Source of the DNA: JBKBUF01 sp046290815
GTDB taxonomy: Bacteria; Bacteroidota; Bacteroidia; Cytophagales; Cytophagaceae
Assembly: GCA_046290815.1 (NCBI GenBank)
Contig: JBKBUF010000027.1
Location: forward strand, 1 to 64,000
Length of the DNA stretch: 64,000 bases
Reading direction: 5' to 3'
In this document: positions 1 through 8,039 of the stretch, in pieces
How the letters are laid out: the number at the start of each line of letters is the position of its first letter
Position numbering within the stretch: position 1 is the stretch's first letter
Notes under the pieces: generated by a model
Databases searched by the model: none
The model's input: the letters and a program-made list of their open reading frames with translations, nothing else
Told to the model about the DNA's origin: nothing
Translations under genes and position numbers: made by a program

Positions 1-63
1 AGCTTGCTCAAACAAGCCCTCAAATTCCTTTAATTTTTCGTCTTTGTTGTTTTTGGTGTTCAT
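1..63 (-). CDS. 5' end of an unidentified gene, cut by the window edge
   Basis: The reverse complement opens with ATG and stays open for 21 codons to the window edge. The peptide begins MNTKNNKDEKLKEFEGLF and is rich in Lys and Glu, so it looks like a soluble, probably helical N-terminus with no signal peptide. It diverges from the large exported protein at 198, leaving a 134-bp shared upstream region. The fragment is too short for a family call. The main doubt is whether the frame stays open beyond the edge. Confidence 0.45.
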   Translation of the reverse strand, partial: MNTKNNKDEKLKEFEGLFEQA

Positions 64-136
64 AAAAGTATAATTTAACATTTTTTTACTTTTATGACAC
101 AGTTTATTTTACAGCCTCTTAATGGTAAAATTTACA

Positions 137-162
137 GTCATCCCGACGCAGGAGGGATCTGT
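137..162. repeat. Dispersed 26-bp intergenic repeat, copy 1
   Basis: This stretch matches 26962-26987 at 24 of 26 positions; the shared core is CCGACGCAGGAGG followed by [AG]ATCTGT. In copy 2 the ends can pair (ATTCC with GGAAT). Both copies lie in non-coding DNA, which suggests a genome-wide interspersed element. It sits 36 bp upstream of the exported gene at 198. Confidence 0.6.
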
Positions 163-197
163 CTAACACAACAAAAAAGTAAATATCAACAACAGCT

Positions 198-3059
198 ATG
201 AACCTGAGAATTACAAAATTCTTATTATTATTTCTATTTCTACATCACCTTGCCACCGCTACCGGCAATGACAACAATCCATTTGAAGATTCTTTATCTG
301 CCAGAGTACAGCGCGATGTTCAGTTTATCCAACAGCAGCTCGCTGACAGCAGCAATACCAATTACATATTCTACTCAGGCCAGTCGGTGACTATACAAGG
401 TGACAAGCTTAAAACAGGTGACAAATACCTTCATCTGGACAAAGTCAACAAAGCATATTACGGCATTGGCAATAGTTCAGAGGAACAAAAAATAAATGAC
501 CTGCTTAAGCAGCTTGACAATTCTCCGCATAACAGAAAGCTGATAGTTTACATCAGCAGCCTGTTCAGTTACCCTGAGTATGCTACAGAGATGAAGCATT
601 CCTCCATGCAGGAGAAGATGATTGGAAAGTGCATCAACACTATCACAAACAAAGTTTACCCGCAGGCATTCGCAAATAAGGACTTCACAACAGTATGCAT
701 AATAAAAGTATACGGTTCATTCTTCAACGAGAATACCGTGCTGGACAAGTCTGATCCGGATTATTATGGCGTACAGTTTATGGTGAAACATGCATTCAAG
801 GTCATACCGGCAGCAACCATTCACCGGAGCTGTCTGACCGATGTAGAAAACAAGATTGCCAGCCACAGAAACTTTCAGGGATTATATCCTTTTGTAAAGG
901 AAATATTTGATGAGTACATAAAAGAAAAATGCAAGCCTGGTTACGCACCTGCAGCTGTAGCACTTTCAAATGGCGTTAATGTCGACTGCAATCTTGACGC
1001 CTCAGGACTGAAAAACTCCATACGCGATGGCAAGCCCGAAGCCTTGATGAGCTTTCTGGAAAAACTAAAGCTGCCGCCTCCTTCAAACTTCGTCGCTTCC
1101 TCCGGCACAGCACCACCTCAGATTACCGATGCGGAAAAGTCTGCCGCAAAAGTAAAATATGAGAAAATCCTTACCGAGTGTTTATCAGCTCAGGAGCGCG
1201 CGGATGCCATTAGGGTAATTCTTAAATCCGGCAATGTAAATCAGAAACACGAGAAGCAGATCCTCGACTTTTTCAAACATATAAAAAATGCAGACATCGA
1301 CCCTTTCCTTGCCGAACTGAAGAAAGGAACTCTTCTAAAAGATCTGCTGAGTAAGATTGATGACGATATTATTAGTGACAGGAAGGATAATTATACGGGG
1401 CTGTTGAGGGAGTTGAACAGTTTGGTATTACATAGCAACTATTATGCTAAGGAAATGGAGCGCATGTATGAGCCTTCTGTGCTGGAACAAAGAATAGTTA
1501 AATGGGGAAATTCCATAAGCCACAATATCTATGCGCAACCGAATGTAAAGAAGAATGCTGTAGCATTGAAATCTGTTTCCATGGGAATCGGTGGGAAGAT
1601 TTCAATTTCCAGAGAGTTAGTTAATGAAATCAAAATAGTATACACACAAGGCAATACTGCCAATATGCCTTCCATGCAAATGCCGGTTTATATAACCACT
1701 GAGTTACCGGTAATTGAACTTGATCCATTTGAACCTGTATTATTCTCCTACCACAACTCACTAAGCATTTTATCTGATGCGACAGGAGTTGGCAAAGGCG
1801 AGATGACAATACTACCGGCGATCTTTCTTGAATATGCCAGAAGGAAACAGTTGAATGATGAGGCTTTTACCACATGTATTGTGGCGGCTGATGTTATTAC
1901 CTTAGCCAGTGGCGTAGGCACTTTACCTAATATAGCAGGCAAACTGGCATACCTCCGGAGAGCATTAGTTCTTATGGAAATTGCCAATGCCGCCGGCAAC
2001 CTGGCCATGAATCTTTCTGATCTTGACCAGCTGGGTGAAAACTTTGTAACGGTAGTTGAAGCCAGTAATAATTTTTTAATAGCCACCAGTATTTATGAGG
2101 TCGGAAGAAAAATAAGCAATATCCGGTCCCTTAAAGGCGGATTGAATCACGGGAAGAATCTGCACACTAAAAATTATTACAACGACTGCCAAAAGTTTGT
2201 CGAGTCCATTAATGGCAAAGATGACCTTATTCACTTATATTTGAATAACCACAATCTAACTCCAAACCAAAGAAAAGCTTTCGAAGAAATCCTGGCTCTT
2301 CGGGATGATATAGTTAAAAAGGCTAAAAAGGAGACGGGCGAGGATTGGGGGAAGTTGGGGAGGGAAGCTCCTGGAGCTGGAAAGTTAGCCAACTACAACA
2401 ATTTGCTTAAAAAACTGGATGAAATTGACAAAATCAATCCAGGTCATAAGCAAAAGTTCATTGAGGATTTTGAGAATGCAACCCCTGAGGTTTTGCAAAG
2501 GCTTGATAGGGAAGTGGGGTTGGTGGATAGTTGGGATAAGTTAACATCCTTAAACGCCGATGAGTCCATCAGAAAGAATATTTTAGCTTTAGATGCTGTT
2601 CAAAAACCCAAAGGTTCAAGACCAAATCCAAACACATATTTAAGTGAAAAATATATTAATGACCACTTGAACATATTCATAATGGAAGGAATAGGATCAA
2701 GACTAGTATTAAAAAAGGATTATCAAAGATTCGGTATTGGAAAACCTGATCCTGGAAAAACAGAATATATTGCACTAAAATCTGAGCTGGACAATTTAAT
2801 CATTAAATGTAATGGGAAAATCGAAGAAATATCCAAAGCTCTCGGACTATCAAAGGAACAACTTCAAGGTGGTCTTGTTAGGATAGATTTTAAAATTACT
2901 TCCTCAAAATTTATCGATATCCCCTCTGGAAATGAATTTGGAACAAATAACAATTGGATTCCAGGGGGCAAGCTACCTTCAGGAAATTCTGAAGTGATTA
3001 TAAAAACAGAAGGTATGCAAGAAAATGTTGACTATTTTGTGAATGATATTATATTTTAA
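198..3059 (+). CDS. Secreted multidomain protein with polymorphic-toxin-like C-terminus
   Basis: A 953-residue protein with a Sec signal peptide (hydrophobic residues 7-20, probable cleavage after ATA or ATG near 22). I recognise no domain in residues 25-480. Residues 490-690 hold hydrophobic, Ala/Gly-rich stretches. A charged helical linker at about 700-790 leads to a C-terminal module of roughly 115 residues starting near YLSEKYINDHLN and containing PSGNEFGTNNNWIPGGKLP. From memory, that type of module (SGNE-x-G ... WIPGGKLP) recurs at the ends of RHS and other polymorphic toxins; its activity is not known to me. Base composition falls from moderate GC in the 5' half to very AT-rich in the last ~500 bp, as expected where toxin tips are exchanged. 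Two small AT-rich genes follow. The toxin role is inferred. Confidence 0.65.
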   Translation: MNLRITKFLLLFLFLHHLATATGNDNNPFEDSLSARVQRDVQFIQQQLADSSNTNYIFYSGQSVTIQGDKLKTGDKYLHLDKVNKAYYGIGNSSEEQKINDLLKQLDNSPHNRKLIVYISSLFSYPEYATEMKHSSMQEKMIGKCINTITNKVYPQAFANKDFTTVCIIKVYGSFFNENTVLDKSDPDYYGVQFMVKHAFKVIPAATIHRSCLTDVENKIASHRNFQGLYPFVKEIFDEYIKEKCKPGYAPAAVALSNGVNVDCNLDASGLKNSIRDGKPEALMSFLEKLKLPPPSNFVASSGTAPPQITDAEKSAAKVKYEKILTECLSAQERADAIRVILKSGNVNQKHEKQILDFFKHIKNADIDPFLAELKKGTLLKDLLSKIDDDIISDRKDNYTGLLRELNSLVLHSNYYAKEMERMYEPSVLEQRIVKWGNSISHNIYAQPNVKKNAVALKSVSMGIGGKISISRELVNEIKIVYTQGNTANMPSMQMPVYITTELPVIELDPFEPVLFSYHNSLSILSDATGVGKGEMTILPAIFLEYARRKQLNDEAFTTCIVAADVITLASGVGTLPNIAGKLAYLRRALVLMEIANAAGNLAMNLSDLDQLGENFVTVVEASNNFLIATSIYEVGRKISNIRSLKGGLNHGKNLHTKNYYNDCQKFVESINGKDDLIHLYLNNHNLTPNQRKAFEEILALRDDIVKKAKKETGEDWGKLGREAPGAGKLANYNNLLKKLDEIDKINPGHKQKFIEDFENATPEVLQRLDREVGLVDSWDKLTSLNADESIRKNILALDAVQKPKGSRPNPNTYLSEKYINDHLNIFIMEGIGSRLVLKKDYQRFGIGKPDPGKTEYIALKSELDNLIIKCNGKIEEISKALGLSKEQLQGGLVRIDFKITSSKFIDIPSGNEFGTNNNWIPGGKLPSGNSEVIIKTEGMQENVDYFVNDIIF

Positions 3060-3068
3060 TTTATTCTT

Positions 3069-3293
3069 ATGAACCAGGAACTATTAAAAAAAAATTGGGA
3101 TTTTGTTTTATATGAAAAAGATGGTGAAAGATTTTTAGAGGTAGTATTTTTTGACAAGCCAATAGATTATACCAGGACATTTTCATTGCAAGATGTAAAT
3201 ATAATTTTAGATGTTTCATATTTATCTCAATTGTCAGAAATGATAAGGAATAACTATGAAAGTTATAAAGATTCGGAAGTTACTCTTGATTGA
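3069..3293 (+). CDS. Small acidic protein, candidate immunity protein
   Basis: A 74-residue soluble protein without signal peptide, starting 9 bp after the stop of the toxin-like gene. The sequence alternates aromatic and charged residues (NWDFVLYEKDGERFLEVVFF) in a way that suggests a small beta-sheet protein, then a helical C-terminus. Size, acidity, AT-richness and immediate position behind a polymorphic-toxin-like tip are the usual properties of a cognate immunity protein. That function is inferred from context; I do not recognise the family with certainty. Confidence 0.6.
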   Translation: MNQELLKKNWDFVLYEKDGERFLEVVFFDKPIDYTRTFSLQDVNIILDVSYLSQLSEMIRNNYESYKDSEVTLD

Positions 3294-3344
3294 TATTACT
3301 AATTTCGAACTACAACAATCAATCCAGATAGGCAACAATTCTTG

Positions 3345-3728
3345 ATGATATCAATGAGAAAAAACAAACCAATAAAATTACCCAAAGTCTTAACAGAAGA
3401 AATAATTACGATTCTTGCAAAAATGGCCAACGAAATTCCTCAGCCAATAGAATGGCATCAAATATTTGAAATCTTGAATGAAAACGATATACAAAGAATA
3501 ATGGACAGGAAAGTGAAAATTCAAATTGAACTAGAAAAAAGTAGAAAGGATAAAATGACAGAACAAGAAAAAGAAAATGAGAAACTTGTGTGGGAAAAAA
3601 TTAAAAATGACCCGGATCCTAATAAATTTTATGGAAATATGGGCCAACCGGAAACACCGCAGGAATATAAAAACAGATATGGTCAATGGCCTCCAGGATA
3701 TGATAAGGATGGGAATAAACTAACTTGA
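3345..3728 (+). CDS. Small charged protein of unknown function in toxin-like locus
   Basis: A 127-residue protein. A TTG lies one codon upstream, but the ATG at 3345 (or 3354) is the more likely start. The first 45 residues look helical, the middle is a Lys/Glu-rich helix (residues 60-90), and the end is Pro/Gly/Tyr-rich (GQWPPGYDKDGNKLT). There is no signal peptide and no membrane segment. It is as AT-rich as the preceding candidate immunity gene and may belong to the same exchangeable cassette, as a second immunity protein or an orphan module. Family not recognised. Confidence 0.5.
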   Translation: MISMRKNKPIKLPKVLTEEIITILAKMANEIPQPIEWHQIFEILNENDIQRIMDRKVKIQIELEKSRKDKMTEQEKENEKLVWEKIKNDPDPNKFYGNMGQPETPQEYKNRYGQWPPGYDKDGNKLT

Positions 3729-3753
3729 ATATTAAATCTTAGAATGGCAACAC

Positions 3754-3778
3754 ATTAGATTAGATTAGATTAGATTAA
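3754..3778. repeat. ATTAG pentanucleotide tandem repeat
   Basis: Four perfect ATTAG units followed by one ATTAA unit, in the short gap upstream of the membrane protein at 3814. The array ends about 35 bp before the start codon, where a change in unit number would alter promoter spacing. Confidence 0.85.
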
Positions 3779-3813
3779 ATTTATTTCAATTCACATTTTA
3801 ACCAGCTATTAAA

Positions 3814-4809
3814 ATGAACAACCAAACTACAGACCAGGAACCTACCCCTGAAGAACCTGTCATTTCTCAAAATACAAAGGTAAAGATTCAGAACAACAAA
3901 CATAATAGCCTAACAAAAACATTATTATGGGCAGCAATGACAATATTGTCTATTGCTACTTTCGTAAAATTAATCCCTATTTATGTTTACGATACTAACC
4001 CTATTCCAATTTCATTAGCAGGCGCAGCTTTAACATCCGTTTGTTTCGGCTTACTAATAATAACCTTTGGAAATAACCGCCTTTTTTATTTATCCAGAAC
4101 ACCACTAAAATATTTTTACTTTTTATTATCCGGAATGATCCTAACTACAACATATTATACCAATTATACTATTAGCAAAGAAAATGAATTAAAAATCAAT
4201 GGCATTATTACAACCGGGACAATTACTAATTTATATAAAGAAAACTTCAGACGATTTAATAAATATGAAATAACCGTTAGATTCAGCCATAAGGCAGGTA
4301 GACATAAAAGTGTAAGGAAAGCTGTTAATGAAGATGATTTTCAAAACCTATATAAAAATCAAAACATTTCCCTTATATATTTACCTGCTTACCCCGAAGT
4401 TGGAGAATTTCTTATAAGTTCACCTTTAATCCGCAAATACACAAACTCTGAGGAAAGGAAAATATTTATCAAAGATTTGATTGAATTACTTTCCATGGAC
4501 AATGCCGATCCCAAAAAATATTTAAACCAAATATATTATGGGTGGACATTCGATACTAAAAAAGATATGTGGACAAACAAAAGAACAAAGAATTCCTTTT
4601 ATTCATTTAGCGCAAAAACGAAATCGGCTACAATAGAGTTAAATGATTTATATATGGACTACACAAATCAGTTAGAATATTTGGGATTCCAGCAAGTTGA
4701 AAATAACGATGACACATTATTGGTATATGAATCTTCTAATTTTATAGCGCGAATTAAAACAGAATTTTTTCCAAAGGTGATAACTACTGTTAAAATTACC
4801 AAAAAATAA
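3814..4809 (+). CDS. Membrane protein with DUF3592-like extramembrane domain
   Basis: A 331-residue protein. A polar N-terminus (residues 1-35) is followed by three hydrophobic segments at about 36-60, 66-88 and 95-116. Residues 125-200 read as a small beta-domain of the DUF3592 type: a repeated 'GxITxLYKENF..NKYEITVRF' pattern and an 'ISLIYLPAYPEVGEF' strand, typical of proteins with a conserved 'YxPxxPxxxxL' motif. The remaining 130 residues are soluble and unassigned. It is AT-rich like the genes before it and lies behind the ATTAG array, so it may belong to the same accessory block. Function unknown. Confidence 0.6.
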   Translation: MNNQTTDQEPTPEEPVISQNTKVKIQNNKHNSLTKTLLWAAMTILSIATFVKLIPIYVYDTNPIPISLAGAALTSVCFGLLIITFGNNRLFYLSRTPLKYFYFLLSGMILTTTYYTNYTISKENELKINGIITTGTITNLYKENFRRFNKYEITVRFSHKAGRHKSVRKAVNEDDFQNLYKNQNISLIYLPAYPEVGEFLISSPLIRKYTNSEERKIFIKDLIELLSMDNADPKKYLNQIYYGWTFDTKKDMWTNKRTKNSFYSFSAKTKSATIELNDLYMDYTNQLEYLGFQQVENNDDTLLVYESSNFIARIKTEFFPKVITTVKITKK

Positions 4810-4919
4810 AATGAGAATACTTAACAACTTTGCCTTGTTTCCTGTGCACACAAACCATTCTGCATCATAACATAATTCTTTCATTGGGTGTAATAGTTCG
4901 TGAAGACACTAAGCAATGC

Positions 4920-6515
4920 CTAAACTTTCTTCTCAGCTACCAAAAACATATTGGTAACCGGGAATTCAATAGGTTTATACTCATTCCCCTTTAATTCAAA
5001 AAACTCCAATTTACCTCTAAAACGGTTTTCTACAATCCATTGGTTAGTGAATGCTAAAGATTCCTCCGATACCTCAAAGCCTACATCTTCTACATGATGC
5101 TTCCATTGCGTGTAAGACCAAAATGCAAATGTTTCATTCATTTCACTTTTCCAATTATCCAGATAATCTTTCTTAGTAGCAAATTCGCAGGCATCTCTAA
5201 GACTTAATTCAATAAATAGCTCCTCTGACTGAATAATTTTATATTTGAGAATATAATTTTGTTTCTTTCTGAAATCTCTCGCAAAACGTAAAAACCTCCC
5301 AAATGTGGACAATCCTGAAAGGTATTGCGATAACTCAGAGCGATCCTCAAGATCCTTTTCATAATCATCGTTCCTGCCGTCTTTATTATTTAATCTGAGA
5401 TATATTAATCTGTCTCCATCTTCAGGTCCAACTACATCTCTGTTGATCCAAACCCCACCAGGAACCAATTCTTCATATCTGTTTTTTATAAACCTTATAA
5501 GATCCTCTCTGGATCCGTAAGACTCTATCTCATGGGTTAATGAGGAAGTGAATATTGTATTCATGGATTCCTTATCAAACACCAAACCTGTAACGGCATT
5601 TTTCTGAGCAAAAAACACAAATGGATTTTTAAAATCACCATTATATTTTCGTTGCTGACAAATATCATATAGATGTCTTGAAACCTCTATCCCGTAAAAA
5701 TCAGATTCCCTCAATCTTTCATCAGAACATGCCAGTTTTATCCAGGATCCTACAGCACAACCAATATCACCGATTCGTCCTGGTTTAATGAACTTTGAGG
5801 TATCGTTGTACTTCATGTCAGCTATCTCATCCATTTGACGAACGTATGTATTATAATCTCGAGTAGAAGTGATGTCGCCATCATCTCCAATTATTTTATC
5901 TGAAAACAAGGTTTTAACTTTCTCGCCTATCTGGTATTTCTTCCAAACTTTATATGAGGAAGGATGGATTTTACTTATCAGGTATTTATCTTTATGCCAT
6001 TCGCCTTCTGATTTTGCAACGTATTCTACTAAATCCCAAGGTTGCTCAGCATGCATTTTCCCTGAAAAATTATTTTCTAACTCAGCCGGAAGAATACGAA
6101 ATCCAAGTTCCTGGTATAATTTCATAACAGGAGTGGAACAAACTACTAAAGTATTATCAGGTGATAAGGTTAATCTGCCTTCACTTTCATGTTTGATCAT
6201 TTTAATGGTGTAGGATGCAAAATCATCCCTGACACCTATGTCGTCAATTCCATATACATAAGTGGGAACATTAATTGCTTCTGAAAAGCCTTCCAAACTT
6301 ATCGCCCTTAAATAAAAAGGCAATGGATTCCTTCTTGTATTTGAATGATTAGCAGAAGTTACAGCAAAAATAATACTGGTAACCGGGCTTTTTATATCTA
6401 GCGACTTTCCGAATACATCTGTCTCCTCCTCCAAACCAGCTTGAGTAATGCGATACAAGTATTTAAATTGAAAATCTGTCAGGATATGATGTCTTCCAGG
6501 GAATAAAATGTGCAT
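4920..6515 (-). CDS. Nucleotidyltransferase-like domain joined to SAM-dependent methyltransferase
   Basis: A 531-residue protein downstream of nadV. Residues 1-160 resemble a Rossmann nucleotidyltransferase of the NMNAT type: it opens FPGRHHILTDFQ where NadM has ARFQTPYLHQGH, and has RRNPLPFYLRA where the neighbouring NadM has TRNPLDFYTRE. The second catalytic His of HxGH is replaced (by Gln in my alignment) and I see no ISGTxxR motif, so this half may bind rather than adenylylate. Residues about 200-400 form a class I methyltransferase: motif I DIGCAVGSW, an acidic residue in YGIEVSRH, and the post-motif ELVPGGVWINRD. The last 130 residues are unassigned. A terminator-like hairpin separates it from nadV, but its upstream region shares 16 of 18 bases with the nadM upstream region. 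The substrate is unknown; a NAD- or nucleotide-linked one is inferred. Confidence 0.7.
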   Translation of the reverse strand: MHILFPGRHHILTDFQFKYLYRITQAGLEEETDVFGKSLDIKSPVTSIIFAVTSANHSNTRRNPLPFYLRAISLEGFSEAINVPTYVYGIDDIGVRDDFASYTIKMIKHESEGRLTLSPDNTLVVCSTPVMKLYQELGFRILPAELENNFSGKMHAEQPWDLVEYVAKSEGEWHKDKYLISKIHPSSYKVWKKYQIGEKVKTLFSDKIIGDDGDITSTRDYNTYVRQMDEIADMKYNDTSKFIKPGRIGDIGCAVGSWIKLACSDERLRESDFYGIEVSRHLYDICQQRKYNGDFKNPFVFFAQKNAVTGLVFDKESMNTIFTSSLTHEIESYGSREDLIRFIKNRYEELVPGGVWINRDVVGPEDGDRLIYLRLNNKDGRNDDYEKDLEDRSELSQYLSGLSTFGRFLRFARDFRKKQNYILKYKIIQSEELFIELSLRDACEFATKKDYLDNWKSEMNETFAFWSYTQWKHHVEDVGFEVSEESLAFTNQWIVENRFRGKLEFFELKGNEYKPIEFPVTNMFLVAEKKV

Positions 6516-6526
6516 TGCTTAAATTA

Positions 6527-6544
6527 TTATTTAAAAGCAAATTA
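6527..6544 (-). promoter_or_regulatory. Promoter-like element shared with nadM upstream region
   Basis: The plus-strand sequence ttatttaaaagcaaatta matches ttatttatacgcaaatta at 8975-8992 in 16 of 18 bases. Both lie just upstream of a minus-strand start codon (12 bp here, about 19 bp at nadM). It keeps one GCAAA half of the palindrome seen at nadM but not the other arm. It could be a shared promoter core or a weak operator. Confidence 0.4.
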
Positions 6545-6546
6545 GC

Positions 6547-6573
6547 AAAAAAAAGAGGGATCTTAATCCCCCT
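6547..6573 (-). terminator. Probable intrinsic terminator after nadV
   Basis: On the minus strand an 8-bp stem (AGGGGGAT with ATCCCTCT, one G-U pair) with a 4-nt loop is followed by a run of eight T. It sits in the 66-bp gap between nadV and the methyltransferase fusion gene, so the latter would need read-through or its own promoter. Confidence 0.65.
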
Positions 6574-6581
6574 TCTTAATT

Positions 6582-8039
6582 TTACTTAAATTCAATTACA
6601 TTTTCTGAAGAACCGATCTTAGCGTTTTCCCGAATTTCTTCAAAAGGATAGTCCTTCACTATTTTTCCATTTTCAAAGACAGTAACTAAATGGTCAGTGG
6701 CGTCAGGATAATCGTTTTCCTTAACGGTGGTAAAATTTTCTTCAAGTTTAATGAGTTTAAGCTTACCAGATTTAGACTTTTTAAAGGAGGCTTTAATGTT
6801 ACCATTTTCATCCATTTCAACCGGAGCTTTCATTACTTCTACTTGTTTGCCATTTACTTCAGCATATGAGCATTTTATTGCGAACTTCTGCGTATCTCTA
6901 TCTACTTTTTGAAGTAGAGCCCCTCCCATCCCTAAAACCAGATTTTCAGCTGAAATGTCATTCTTTTTAAGAACCTCATAAATATGCTTAATGCTGTCAT
7001 AATTTATTCCATCTCCTTGAATAACGCGTATTTGAGGAGGAAGAACTTTATAACCTTTACTATTTAATTTATAACCAAATTTTGCAAATAAGATTTCAAA
7101 TACTTTAACTAAGGTCATTGCAGGATCCCCTGAATCCGGTCTGATTACCAATACCCCGTCTCTTTGCAGGATTTTTTCCTTCAATTGTTCTCCCCAATAT
7201 TCCTCACACGCTTTAAAGATATTATAGGAATCTGAAACGCAAGCAACAATACCGGATGGAAATGTATTTAAAACATGCTTGAAAATATTCAGTTCACCAT
7301 CCTTTCCCAATAAAGTACAAATGGAATGCTCTGTGGCAGGAATAGACATGCCATAGATTTTTTTAGCGTTATAATACTTTCTTGCAAATAAAGATGCTGC
7401 TACTGTATCGCTACCATTAAAGTTAATAAGGTGCGCAGAACCACCCAAACCAGCACTTTCAACGGAACTAACTCCTCTGAATCCAAAATCATTAAGAACA
7501 AAATCTATTGATGATTCAGCGCCTTCTTCAGCGGTAGAGTTATAATATTCCACTACTAATTTTTTTATTTCCCTGGATAAAGTTGCTACAGTTATGGGAT
7601 ACCAAATTTGCATGATGAGGGTTTCAAGAAAATTAGTTAACCAAAAACATTTTGGATCTGTGTTTTCAATACTCATCAGTAAATTCCCAACAGGAACACA
7701 AGTACCTTCTGGGACAGCTTTGATTTTAACTGGTAACTTACCTTTATGATTATGGACAATATACTCGAATATTGAACGATCAAAGACATCTTTTCTTCCG
7801 AATACCTGAAACATTACATCTTCTGCTTCATCGATATATTCCTTAGTAAAGACCTCTCCTTCCAAATATTCCTTCAAATAATATTGAAGACCATAAAACA
7901 TGGTATTATCAAATTTCCCTCCCCGGCTTTCGAGATAAGAATAAATCTTTGTTGTGCCTGGATAGTATAACTTATGGTGAGAGTATTTATAAGCATCTGC
8001 CATTAAAATTAAATTTACTTTTCTTCCTAAATTGTTCAT
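6582..8039 (-). CDS. nadV: Nicotinamide phosphoribosyltransferase (NAMPT-like)
   Basis: A 485-residue enzyme converting nicotinamide and PRPP to NMN, the first step of one-intermediate NAD salvage. The full-length NAMPT architecture is visible: DAYKYSHH near the N-terminus (Asp for nicotinamide selectivity), YLESRGG, a region around residue 234 with ATEHS (the catalytic His that is phosphorylated in the family), and VIRPDSGDP near residue 300 for phosphate and ribose contacts. Its length matches vertebrate NAMPT and bacterial NadV rather than the shorter nicotinate enzymes. The start codon overlaps the stop of nadM (ATGA), so the two are translationally coupled. Its product is the substrate of the upstream NadM half. 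Confidence 0.93.
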   Translation of the reverse strand: MNNLGRKVNLILMADAYKYSHHKLYYPGTTKIYSYLESRGGKFDNTMFYGLQYYLKEYLEGEVFTKEYIDEAEDVMFQVFGRKDVFDRSIFEYIVHNHKGKLPVKIKAVPEGTCVPVGNLLMSIENTDPKCFWLTNFLETLIMQIWYPITVATLSREIKKLVVEYYNSTAEEGAESSIDFVLNDFGFRGVSSVESAGLGGSAHLINFNGSDTVAASLFARKYYNAKKIYGMSIPATEHSICTLLGKDGELNIFKHVLNTFPSGIVACVSDSYNIFKACEEYWGEQLKEKILQRDGVLVIRPDSGDPAMTLVKVFEILFAKFGYKLNSKGYKVLPPQIRVIQGDGINYDSIKHIYEVLKKNDISAENLVLGMGGALLQKVDRDTQKFAIKCSYAEVNGKQVEVMKAPVEMDENGNIKASFKKSKSGKLKLIKLEENFTTVKENDYPDATDHLVTVFENGKIVKDYPFEEIRENAKIGSSENVIEFK

